Shown here in pieces: positions 1 to 62,832 of a stretch of DNA of 64,000 bases. Origin of the DNA: Serinus canaria. Taxonomy: Eukaryota; Chordata; Aves; Passeriformes; Fringillidae. The translations under genes and the position numbers were made by a program. Location of the stretch: assembly GCF_022539315.1 (NCBI RefSeq), contig NC_066323.1, forward strand, positions 12,265,219-12,329,218, given 5' to 3'. The notes under the pieces were generated by a model. It saw only the letters and a program-made list of their open reading frames with translations. It was not told the DNA's origin and searched no databases. Numbering within the stretch: position 1 is the first letter of the stretch; each line of letters starts with the position of its first letter.

Positions 1-384
1 AGAAGCATTCAGAACAGCAGAAGGATTAAAAAATTTCTGTATGTAAGCCTTGGAAAAGTTTTGAGGTGGTAAAATGGAGAAAAATTAAGGGATTGTAGGA
101 GGTTTTGGGAGAAATAACCTTTGGAGCTTCTTTATAATAGTCAGATGACTTTTGCCCTCTATACAATAATTTGTGCATTGCATTGATTATTTGTCCCCAA
201 CAAATTGACTGTTGTGTGGTGGTTCAATAGTGCTCTTTAAATAGTGTGAAACAGCACACAACATGCAGACCTAGCTAATGCAGAGCATGTAGGGCTTCTT
301 CCTACGACCCTAATCTAGAAAACATATTTTTAACTTCCTCAGGAAGAAATATTTTCCTTTCTTTTCCCTCCATAGTTTGGCAGG

Positions 385-474
385 TGTTTTTGGTTGGCTG
401 TTTGGTGCTTTGGTTTTTTTTCCATTTGGGTTGTTTTTTGGGGGGTTTTTTGGTTGTGTTTTTTTTTTTTTTTT
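385..474. repeat. T/G-rich low-complexity tract ending in T16
   Basis: The plus strand is almost only T and G, with runs such as six Ts and six Gs, and ends in 16 Ts at 459-474. Read on the minus strand it is an A/C-rich tail. It lies just before the CpG-rich block at 504-806. It could be simple low-complexity DNA or the tail of an old minus-strand insertion; no terminal duplication was recognised. Confidence 0.75.
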
Positions 475-503
475 CCAAAAGGACTCTCAGTGTTGTGCCT
501 TTG

Positions 504-806
504 ATGAGCACTCATGGTGGTGAGATGGGAACGCTCAAGCGCTCTGAGGCAGTGAGGAGCCCGAGACTGGAAATGCATGAAGCTGCTCCTCTGCAGCCAA
601 AGCAGCTGCTGCGGCACCCGCCGCGGGCACCGGCCGCTCGGGCACCTTTCAGCTCCTGCACGCTGCCAGTGGCTGCCAAACACAGAGGGAAATTTGTAAA
701 CCTACGGGACAGTGTAAAAAAGAGCCCTACAAAAAGCACAGCAAAAGTAAAAGCTGCTAGTGGTTGGGTGTCTGATGGCTCCTGCTCGAATTGCTCTTTA
801 GGAAAG
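504..806 (+). other. CpG-rich open block, candidate alternative first exon of DLG1
   Basis: An ATG at 504 opens 101 codons that run to AAG at 804-806, directly before a consensus donor (gtaggt at 807). The frame at the donor is phase 0, which is what the next DLG1 exon at 2697 requires. The first half (about 528-672) has about eleven CpG dinucleotides in a CpG-poor intron, as expected of a promoter-proximal exon. As an internal cassette it fits poorly: the acceptor-like AGs at 481 and 490 would leave one extra base. The protein has no recognised domain; its second half is basic (KKSPTKSTAKVK). The minus strand is also open here, as often in GC-rich DNA, so coding is unproven. Confidence 0.3.
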
Positions 807-1198
807 GTAGGTGTTGCACTGCGTGTTTGGAGATGGGCATTTTGTGCCAACTGGGGGACGTCAGTTGCATTATTTTCTTTCTGAAGTTTTATCCCAGCTG
901 TTTCTAATAACTTTCTTATGAACTTTTCTTTTTGTATTTTATTGCTAGAAATCAAAGTAGCAATTATTGAAATCAGATTGGAAGGAATAGTTGTTCTCAT
1001 GTTTTCCAGTGAAGGTTGCTGCACTTTATACAATATGGGGGTTTACAGTAATTTCTTGAAAGCAGGGAAAGTTTAGTTGGCTTGATTTTTGTTCTCCAAA
1101 GTGTATCTTTTTGTTGTTTACTAAGAAGAGAATTTGCTGAATTTTACAGAATTTGCTGGCTTAGTTGGTCTCCTTGAGGATGTGTATGGTGCTCTGAT

Positions 1199-1257
1199 TT
1201 ACATACATATTAGTTGTAATAATATGTATGTAAGTCCTTCCTCACTGAAGGACTTAC
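1199..1257. repeat. Two adjacent perfect hairpins
   Basis: A 14-bp perfect inverted repeat (1199-1212 with 1220-1233, 7-nt loop) is followed by an 11-bp perfect one (1230-1240 with 1247-1257, 6-nt loop); the two overlap by four bases. They lie in a DLG1 intron. No function is known. Confidence 0.85.
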
Positions 1258-2696
1258 TGTGTGTGGGTTAAACACAAAAAGCCACTTACTTTGGAACAAG
1301 GCAGACTTAAAGGGGTGTCTCATATTTTGCATGGGTAGGGCCAAATTGGTGCTTGAGCTGTTTACTTCGATCTAAAGCCTGTGTTGTACTTTCAGGAGCC
1401 ACAGGTTTATTGCACTGAGCATTTCCTGCATCCTTTGCAAAAGGCATATTAATATATTTTTCCAGACCAATTTAGACTCCCCAACCTTCCTCTTTTTTAA
1501 GCACTTGAGATATTGTGCTTTAGTCTGTAGATGTAAGAATGTTTTAATGACACTAGGATTAACTCTCAAGATACCAAACATATTTTGTGCCTGCATCTTT
1601 CAGTAATTGCAGTTTTTCACCAGCTTTCATTCTGGGAGGATTGACTTTGAGTTGAAAAAAACCTGTAGAAATACCATATGTACATTTAATATGTGTTGCT
1701 CTTCTTGGACTTTTAATGCAAATAACATTATTTGCTGTTACTCTTTAATTTGGTGGCTGCTGTTGATGTATGCTGCTTTGTATTTTAAGATATCTCAAAC
1801 TTTTAAAATGTTTAATACTCGTATGTTCTGGGGTTTTTGTTCAGTTTTGAGATTTAGTGTTTTCTTTTGTCATTATGCTTCATTATTTTTAACGATCACA
1901 AGAATGTCTTGGAACATCTAAATTGCAAGAGCTTTGATCTGCTGTTCAGCTTGCAATGTTGATGATAGTTGCCAGCAGTTTGTGTTGCTGACAGTTTGTT
2001 GACAACCAGTATGTGAACATCTCAGAGACATTTGAGTCAATGTTTTGCTCAAAATGGTGTTTGAAATCTTATTCCCTTGCAGTTTAAGTGTCACGAGGTT
2101 CCCTGGTTATTATTTTAATGAAGATTCTTAAGACTAAAATTGTCCTAGTATGCAGATGTTTGGTAAACCTGTGTGAAGATCTGTGAGAGATAAATTGAAG
2201 CTGTTTTAGCACCTTCCACCCATTTGACTAAAAGGTTTTCTTTGATTTTTGCTAAGTTTAGAAACCATAAAATACTTCTGATTTTTCCTCTTTATCAAAG
2301 AGGAATATTAGCTTTGTTGAGGGCTATTCAGCCCATTTCTCTGCTTTTGCACTTGGTTGTATATTGGTGAAGGGATTCTGTTGTGAAACCAGCCCACAAA
2401 AAGCCTGAATCTGTCCATTGACCTGAGCAGGTTATTGTTGGACCCCAAAGTCTCAGTGCAGCAGGGGGAGTGTCTTGGTGTGTGATAGAACCCACCTGGG
2501 CATGCCCAGCCATTGGTGTGGTGCTGGGAACGTGCTGCCATGAGCAGTGTGCCTCATAGGGACTGTCTGCATTGTAGTTAGGCTCCAAATCCATGTGCTA
2601 GTTCGTGGTTGTTTATGCTGTTACACTTGAGTCTTGTTTGTTTGAAACTGTTTTTCTAGTTTTCCTTATTTTTGACATTTTGTTGGTGATTTTTAG

Positions 2697-55688
<52,992 letters not shown>

Positions 55689-55937
55689 AAACAGATTTTT
55701 ATTTTTCATTTTCTAACTGACATCACCTACTACATCTGACGACTCTTAAGCCCTTCCAGTGGAGCCTGCCTCTAGTTCTTTCCAGCGTGGTTCATACCCT
55801 AACCATCACATTCTGCAGTTCCCATAATGCTTTACATTTGGTGTCTCTCTTAGTTTAAATAATTTGTATTATTGTGTGTTGTTGGTTTGCCATTTTTCAA
55901 ACATGACAGTGGAATGGCCTGACCAGCTATTAGTTTA

Positions 55938-55954
55938 GGGTGGGGGTGGGAGGG
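55938..55954 (+). promoter_or_regulatory. G-quadruplex motif in DLG1 3'UTR
   Basis: Four G-runs (3, 5, 3 and 3) are separated by single-base loops (T, T, A) on the transcribed RNA sense strand. Such short loops favour a very stable parallel quadruplex. It lies 250 nt after the stop codon in otherwise AU-rich UTR. Confidence 0.85.
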
Positions 55955-56638
55955 AATTGCTGGGTAAAATTCCTTAATGTTTAAGGGAAAGTAACTTTCA
56001 AAGATTTTTCAAAAAAGCTTTATAGACATTCTTTTAAAATTTCATAACAATTGAAAGAAAAGTTGTATTCAAGGAAGTTGTAAATTATGAGTAACTTTGC
56101 ACGCTTAACTTTAATAGCATGGTTTGGTCAGGGCAATCAATTTCAGGTTTTATTTTCTGAGTTCAATCCTATTGTCATGGTATCTTTTTTTCTTTCCAGG
56201 CAGTTAGAAAAAAACTTTTAAATTTTGAGTTAGCATTTTCATTAAGTCCCACTACTACTCTTAAAGGGATATTCATTTTCATAATTTCATACGGATATTC
56301 TTATAATCTATTTTTTCATTTTTTGCCAATCAAATTGCTAGGGACAAAGATGTGTAATGTTTTTAATCTTCCTCATGAAGCACTATTTATAGTGTGTTAC
56401 AGAAATTCTTTATAGATAATGGTCATCACACTTTTTGAGCCTAAAAATATGTTTAGGTGCTAGGAAACCTTGTATTTTTCAGAGGAATGCCAAATTTGCA
56501 TTGGCAGTAATTCAGAAAACAGCTGCAGAGATGGTCATTAGGGCAATGAGAGAATGATTCATAGCCTAAAAATGTGTGTGTTCTTAGGGGTCAGATTTTA
56601 ATGAATATTTTACCCACAATAACTGCCTATTTTGTTAT

Positions 56639-56644
56639 AATAAA
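56639..56644 (+). promoter_or_regulatory. DLG1: Proximal AATAAA poly(A) signal, candidate
   Basis: Canonical hexamer followed by an AT stretch and moderately T-rich DNA; no clear GT-rich element. It would give a 3'UTR of about 1.0 kb. Confidence 0.45.
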
Positions 56645-56721
56645 TATATATATATTAAACTTTCTTTAACTAAACTCTGTAACTATGGGAATTATTTTCT
56701 TTACATAGTTGCGCACACGTA

Positions 56722-56752
56722 TAAATATATATATATAAAATATATATTTTTC
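56722..56752. repeat. Alternating AT stretch in 3'UTR
   Basis: Self-complementary AT-rich block of the form ATAAATATATATATATAAAA and its continuation. Low-complexity DNA. Confidence 0.75.
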
Positions 56753-56783
56753 TTTTACCACCTACTCCTAGCTTTTTGTTTTG

Positions 56784-56789
56784 AATAAA
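56784..56789 (+). promoter_or_regulatory. DLG1: Middle AATAAA poly(A) signal, candidate
   Basis: Canonical hexamer inside an A-rich stretch (AATAAAAATAAAAAA). The downstream DNA is not GT-rich at once, so use is uncertain. Confidence 0.3.
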
Positions 56790-57291
56790 AATAAAAAAAA
56801 CAAATTAGAATTTACCTTCCTTAATCATGGAAAAATCAAATGGGCTGTGATGGCTGGGCACGAAGTCCAGGGAATATTAGTACAAGGAAAAAACACATGC
56901 AAGTTCTCCTCTTTTCTACGCAATTCCGGGTGTTTGTCTCCCCCTGTCCCCTCTGTAGTATGCATGTCTTAACCAAAGGGAAAGTTCAGAGCCAACAATA
57001 TATTTTTTTTCTGTACGTGTTCGTCTCGGATTGCACAGGCACAAGATCTTCCACTTGCAATGCACAAACTTCTGTGCTGAATGTTATGAATACGTTGTAC
57101 CAAAACCTTCAATAATGAAATTCTCTAATTCCCATATTAGTTGGTACCTGCCATTGCTTGTTTGCAACTGATTGTTTTTTAGAGGGATGTACTTATGGCA
57201 GTCATGGGGCAGTCACACAACCAAATCAGCTTTGGTTTGTAAAGAATTATCAACACTATCCATTCCATTTGTTAGAAAGAGGAGAACAGCT

Positions 57292-57297
57292 AATAAA
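57292..57297 (+). promoter_or_regulatory. DLG1: Distal AATAAA poly(A) signal, likely main site
   Basis: Canonical hexamer followed about 25 nt later by gtgtgttttt, the classic downstream element. Cleavage is expected near 57308-57320. It probably defines the end of the longest DLG1 mRNA. Confidence 0.75.
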
Positions 57298-57317
57298 CTT
57301 TATTGTACAATATATTT

Positions 57318-59934
57318 GTCAAGTGTGTTTTTAATTATGATAAATACAGGTGTTGTAGCACTTTAGAATAATTGACCGAGACTGTAAATGAAAACCAGGT
57401 GTTAGAGAAACACTGGTGGCCACACTGGGGCTACTGAAGTTACTGCATTAAAAGCAGGTTTAAACTTGTGACACAATTATTGCTGGTGTTATGTGGGATG
57501 CTAGTGCAGCTCACAGAAAGGTAAAGCTGTTGGTGCATGCCCCAGCAGAGTTTCTGGTTTTCAGATCTGGGAAATCAGGTGTGCTGCCTTTCTGAGAATT
57601 CCTGCCCAGGAAAGTGCATGGTGTACTAGATTGATGATGCAGCTTTTGATAAATAATGTCATAAGTTTTTAAGGCAACTAGAGGTGTACTGTTGTCTCCC
57701 TCTTTGAAAGTGACTGATTGTTTGAGGGGTCTTGTGAGACATCTTAAAAGAGTAAATCTAAAAAAACCCCAGAAGGATACAAATCTCTATCAAATCTGCA
57801 AACACATCTGAGATCTCTATATTGTAGAGACAATACAGAGATTGTCTTCTTCTTTTTACCTCTTTTTTTAACCCATCAGAAAGAGCCTGTTAAGCTGAGT
57901 AGGTCTGTGAGGAGTTGCTCTTTCATGTGTTGGAGTGTCTGAGTAGCTGTCACCAAACTTTGTCCCCAGGCACTTGTCCTGTAGTAGCCAGGTGTCACCA
58001 AACACTCCACTCTGACTGAAGTCCACAGCAGTTATCATGAGGGAGTAAAAACAAGTCTTGGACCAAGAAATCCCACAGGACTCTGGAGTATTTGCTTTGC
58101 ATTTTTAGTTTTGTTTGTTTCTAATGCTACTTTTGAACACTGGCAGAAAAGTTGATTCTGAGAGCCCTGATTCTCCTTGTTGTCTTATCTTGTGTAATCA
58201 TCAGGGTTTTGCATTACTTAGTGTTTCTCTGGGTCTCATTTTTCCAGCATCAGGTGCTGATATATCTCTTGATTCTTGGGTGTGATTTTCTGTAGTTTAG
58301 AGTTATGTTTTACAATACATGTATTTTGCTAAAGGCTTCTAATTTAACAGCTAGAGTAATTAGGATATCCAAATGGCATCACACTGATGTATTCCCACTC
58401 TTTTGCTGGCCCAGTGAAGGCATCGTGGGTTCTCTTCTTGCCTGATAACCCAACTGTTTGTAAGTGCTATACAGACACATGCTGGATGAAGTATTTGTTA
58501 CCCTCTATTATTACTGTAAGTGATATTATTTCCTTGTTGGCATTTTTGCTGAATTGTGCTGAAAACTAGGTTAAGAAATTTAATATCTCCTTAAAGAACA
58601 GATACTCAGAGTTAAGAGTGAAATAGGAAAATTATCTAAATTCTGGTGAACTGTGCTTGTGTGATTGTTTAGAGGGCGCTGTGTTTAGAATAGACCTCCT
58701 GTACAAAAAGGCTGCTCCTCTGCCTTCTGAACCATTCCCATAGAGGATCCACAGGAGAGCCCTGGTACCAGATTCGTGTCTTACTAATCCTGCCCTTGCA
58801 GTCTTAAGCAACTGATACCAGGCTTTGTCATCAGTATATGAATGTAAGCCCTACTGCAAACAACATGGAGAGAGGGCTTCAGATATTAATCTGGCCAGTA
58901 GGAAGGGCACAGGAAGGATCTGAGCAATGGGTCCTTGAAAACATTTGGAAATACTCCAGTGATATTGGGTTATTCTTTAACACTTAAGACAACAAAGGGA
59001 CAATTAATTCCAGATTGTCTAAGGAGCCAAGTATCAGAGTTCAGCCACAAGGTTTTGTTTGGGAAGAAAGTCTGAAGGGATCATTCTATACTCTTTTTAA
59101 ATTCTAAACTTGAAATAGCAATTAATTGATTCAGCTGTTGTCTTAGAGGTGCTAGTCAGAGTTAGAGCTAGCATCCTGCCCACCTGCAGTCAGGTAGCTG
59201 ATGAGTGCTGGAAGCATCCTGCCAAACCCCCAGGCTGATGGGGGATGCACAGAGCTGTGTGGCTCATGCCCTCCCTGGGTGTGAGGACTCACACCACAGA
59301 GCCCTTCTGTTTCTGAGCAGCACTCAATGACTTTTATCTAAACAAAGTGTTACAGGCAGCTGCAGTTCATTGAATAATAAAAAATTAATGAAAGGACAGC
59401 ACAAATGAGGGTTGCTCTGTGAAGGTTGCACTAAAATTCACACCAGCTTTTAACAGATCTACTGTCAGCAGTTTTGATTTTCTGGGTGAGAATCCTTCCT
59501 GGGCCTCTTCTTAAACCTTAAAATAAGTCAGAATGATACAGGTGTTTTATAGCAATTGCTATTAAATTTCAGGAAACGTGCACTTAGCATGTGCTGTACC
59601 ACCTGTAGAGTGTACAGGCTTTGCTGTTGTTAGAGCCCGGGCTTCTGATGATGGCATCAAGAATGTGGCATCAAACGACTGTCTACTCTGCCAGATAAAG
59701 ACCTTACCTTGAATCTCTTCCTGCTTCCTGAGCCCAGGTATAGGGAATACACCGATCCTAGAGGATGTGATTCCACAGCCCTGCCCCTCCCCTGTGTGCC
59801 GGTGTGGAACAGTTAATTCAGTGAAGTCTGTGGGTGGTGCCAAGGCAGTAGCGACCTCATTGGTGCCTGAGCTATGTTGCAATTTCCAGGTCTGATGTTT
59901 TTTTCCAAGTGTACAGGCAGTGTGAGGAGAGGAG
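57318..59934. other. Intergenic spacer between DLG1 and MELTF
   Basis: About 2.6 kb without a recognisable gene. One CTCF-core-like match (58670-58679) is noted. GC rises slowly toward the MELTF promoter. Open frames at 59562-60109 on the minus strand are explained by that GC rise. Confidence 0.75.
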
Positions 59935-60128
59935 TGCTTTCTTTTCCTGCGGTCATTGCGAGGTGACGCGTGCCGAGGGGAGCAGGGCTAATTGTTGAAC
60001 AGAGCGCATCGGCAACTGGATGCGGCTGATTTTCACCTGGGACCAGGCTGGAGAGAGCACTCCTGCAGGAGCCTTGATCTCTGGGAGTTCCCAAGGCTGA
60101 AAAAATCACACATCACTAAATTTTCACC
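59935..60128 (+). promoter_or_regulatory. MELTF: MELTF promoter / 5' leader region, CpG cluster
   Basis: Eight CpG dinucleotides fall within about 90 nt (59949-60025) in an otherwise CpG-poor region, directly before the start codon. There is no clear TATA box, so a dispersed CpG-type start is likely. A short upstream open frame (60020-60100) lies between the cluster and the main ATG. The transcription start was not determined. Confidence 0.6.
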
Positions 60129-60174
60129 ATGAAGAGCTCCAGAAATGTTTTCTATCTTCTCTTCTTTCATGCTG
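60129..60174 (+). CDS. MELTF: MELTF exon 1, signal peptide
   Basis: Start codon in good context (CACC before ATG, A after). It encodes MKSSRNVFYLLFFHA plus one base, phase 0 to 1; with exon 2 it forms a hydrophobic signal peptide ending near ALG. The donor is the consensus gtaagt. Human melanotransferrin has the same layout: a short first exon with the signal peptide, then a lobe starting VRWC. The low similarity of the peptide itself is normal. Confidence 0.82.
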
Positions 60175-62677
60175 GTAAGTGTCCTCCAAAAGCTTTTGCT
60201 GTGGCATGGGACCTCTGTGTGATGTGAGAGAGCAGAAGGAAACTAGAACCACTTCAGAGCCACTGTCATATGGCCAGGAAAGTAAACAGAAGGAAGTAAT
60301 AGAAAAGCAGTAGAAAAGACTGTATTGAACCCCACGTATATATCTTGACTCATTGGTGTCAAATGTTGTGTTTTTCCAGCACTGAATCAATTTCTGGTTC
60401 AATGGTGTCTGTATTTCACAACAATGAGCAGTTCTATGACACTTACTTTGTAAAAATAGAAGTAATTGCTTTATTTCACTTCTCGTGCTCTATGCAATGT
60501 GTTGGCTTTTTCCTGTTGCTCCCAAATTGTATTGGTGAGTGCTTTTAATTTCACCAGAGGTGCAGGCACTGTTTCTGAAGCACTCTTCACTTCTTCAGAA
60601 AACAAATTATCCTAGTTAATTATTTTTTTCCCCATTTTTTTCTGTTGAAAGCCCTTGATACTGTAGTAGTGGCTGTATAAATAGCCATTTATGTTACACA
60701 ATGTAGTACCATTACTTTTAGGAGTTACTGCGATATTTTTCAGTGATAGTTATGGATGTGTTAAGATTCTGAGCATATTTCAAATGGAAGTTGCCAGCTT
60801 CTGCCATTTTAAGCTTTATATATATGTGTGTGTGTGTGTATACTAATATACAGAAGGGCCAAAATTGAGAATTAACTTGGGTTCAGACACTGACCTGATA
60901 TTTTAAGCTGGTTTTCCTTGGCAGTAGGAAGAGAGGCTGACTGCAGGCCTTGTCTGTGCTCAAGCCCATTCAGATAGGCTAACTAGTGAGGAAGGAGCTA
61001 GGATATTGCACAGATCTGACTTTCCTCTAACAACAAAATTTGGCAATTTGGAAAGGGACCAATAAAACCTTGGTTTTGGTGAGTGAGGAAAAAAACAGTG
61101 GATTCATGCTGTTTCACTATTTTGGCTGAAAAGAATTTTATGTTTCAGGTGTATGGTTGATGATTTTTTCATACTTTCATGCTTTACTCCTGTGTGTGTG
61201 TATATAAAATCAGAATGCTGAGGCTGAAAAATGGCACTTAGCATACATACACACTGAGAGGCTGAGTCCCCAGCTTAATTTCTCTTTGGTTATGTTTATA
61301 AAAAGAAAACCTCAAGATGAAAACCAGGATTTTTCTTCCACTCCCAAGGAATTAATGGTGAAAATTTCACCCCGACAGATGAGGTAGTACAAACATGAAG
61401 TTTTTGTGAGATGTATTTTTGCCATGACCTGTTGTAGCTTTCTCCCAACTCTCTTGGATCTCAGGATTCCTGCAGCTCAGAGGTGGGCAATTGTTTCTCC
61501 CTCTGCTGGCATATGCTGCTTCAAAACTTCCTGTAAGCTTTCCAAGTCTGACTTAGTATTTGTTGACAGCAGTAGAGTTGGCTCTGTGTCACAGAGGAAC
61601 AGCAAGCCAAACCCAGAGTTTCACTATTGGATCTTTTGGCATCAACAGTCTTGTTTAGTCTGCAGCCATGAAGCCAGAAGATGTGCAGGGAGCACTGTCG
61701 GGCACTAGCGGAGTCATTTTTAGCTTGCACAGTCAGATGTGGCATCTCAGCTCCGTGGCCCTGGGCGGGGAGTAGAGGGCCATTGGAGGTATTAGAAAAC
61801 CACATGATAAATGGTTTACAGCAAAGTCCAGCTTAAAAATGGAAATTGTAGACAAGCAGTGGAATATTGTGTCCCTGCTTAGGGAAGTGACCGTGCCTGT
61901 TTGTCCCTCGCCTGCGTTTCCATTTCACCGCACTGTCTGCGCACGGTGACCTCTCCCTACAAAAGCAACCGAGTGTTTGTAGCTTTGGCACTTGGGAGGG
62001 TGATGTTTGGGGCTGCTGAAAGGCACCTTTCTTTGCTAATTAATGGAAATCTCCACTACTCAACTTGAGTATTTTCATTCATGGCTCTGCCCTCCCCTTT
62101 TCCTGACTGTGGTTACGATCTCTTATGAAAGACTGTTTTGAAGGGCCAAGTTTACTTTTCTAGTTTTCATAATAAGGCTAGTGGCAAGCCTTTTGAGCAC
62201 CTAAGGTTGCTTTTTTAATTCAGACCAATAAGGGCTGGTGCAGGACTCCAGATACTAACTAGCAATACTCAAGACAAGCTTTGTCTTTGGACAGTCTCTT
62301 TGGTTTTGTAGCATATCATTTTAAATAATAGTTTCACATGATTTTAGCTTGATTACGATGGTGTATTCTGCAAGGTGTTTAAAACAGTCTGGATGCCCTG
62401 ACCTATTCCATGGTATCTGTATTTCTTATGTCAGAAACAAATGCCATTGGATTTTGGTATCTGAGTCTGATCTTGTGGTCAGTCCAAAAAAACTTCAGTA
62501 TTCATGTTAATTGGAATGCAAGTTAGAATCACCTCTAAGGACTCAGAGTGAAGTGAGACCTGGTTTTTTTTCTGTTGGGGGGAAGAAGCTGAAGGAAAGT
62601 TTGTCTCTACATGGTAAGCTCTGTTCCAAAAGCTCAAATGGGTTTTGTAATATTTTCTCTTGGTGCTGTGTTTGCAG
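60175..62677 (+). other. MELTF: MELTF intron 1
   Basis: Intron of 2.5 kb. It contains a TA/TG microsatellite (60817-60842). No additional exon was recognised. Confidence 0.8.
60817..60842. repeat. TA/TG compound microsatellite
   Basis: Alternating TA changes to about seven TG units inside MELTF intron 1. Confidence 0.88.
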
Positions 62678-62832
62678 CTCTCGGCCTGGAGCGTGTCCGG
62701 TGGTGCACGGTGTCTGAAGCAGAACTTTCCAAGTGTAATGGCATGAGCAAGGCCTTCAGTGAGGCTGGCATCCTTCCACCTCTGGAGTGTACAGCAGGGG
62801 GGTCAGCTGCTAACTGCACTCAGATGATCAAG
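62678..62832 (+). CDS. MELTF: MELTF exon 2, start of N-lobe
   Basis: Melanotransferrin is a GPI-anchored, transferrin-family iron-binding surface protein. This exon encodes (A)LGLERVRWCTVSEAELS, KCNGMSKAFSEAGI and CTAGGSAANCTQMIK, phase 1 to 0. VRWC and the spacing of the Cys residues (protein positions 25, 35, 53 and 62) are those of a transferrin N-lobe start. An N-C-T sequon sits at residue 61. Melanotransferrin is preferred over serum or ovotransferrin because the gene lies directly downstream of DLG1, as in human 3q29, and because of NGMSKAF (human NMSEAF). The donor is gtgagc. Later exons lie outside the window. Confidence 0.88.

Larger units (their letters stand above)
1..2696 (+). other. 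DLG1: DLG1 intron (3' part) upstream of the first visible exon
   Basis: No exon of the known DLG1 protein was found here; I looked for the usual preceding segment (HGFVSHSHISPIK) without success. It holds a T/G-rich low-complexity tract (385-474), a CpG-rich open block (504-806) that may be an alternative first exon, and two adjacent perfect hairpins (1199-1257). The remainder is plain AT-rich intron. Confidence 0.8.
55689..57317 (+). other. DLG1: DLG1 3' untranslated region
   Basis: About 1.6 kb from the stop codon to the inferred cleavage site. AU-rich, with a G-quadruplex motif (55938-55954), alternating TA stretches (about 56642-56655 and 56722-56747) and three AATAAA hexamers (56639, 56784, 57292). 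The distal signal, followed by a GT/T-rich element (gtgtgttttt near 57323), is the most likely main end. The exact cleavage site is inferred. Confidence 0.8.

Noticed and set aside
59562..60109. Minus-strand open frames of 106 and 98 codons upstream of MELTF
   Set aside because: They lie in the GC-richer promoter region, overlap each other and show no recognisable protein.
62678..62832. Serum transferrin or ovotransferrin instead of melanotransferrin
   Set aside because: The family is the same, but position directly after DLG1 and the NGMSKAF / signal-peptide layout favour MELTF. The later exons that would settle it are outside the window.
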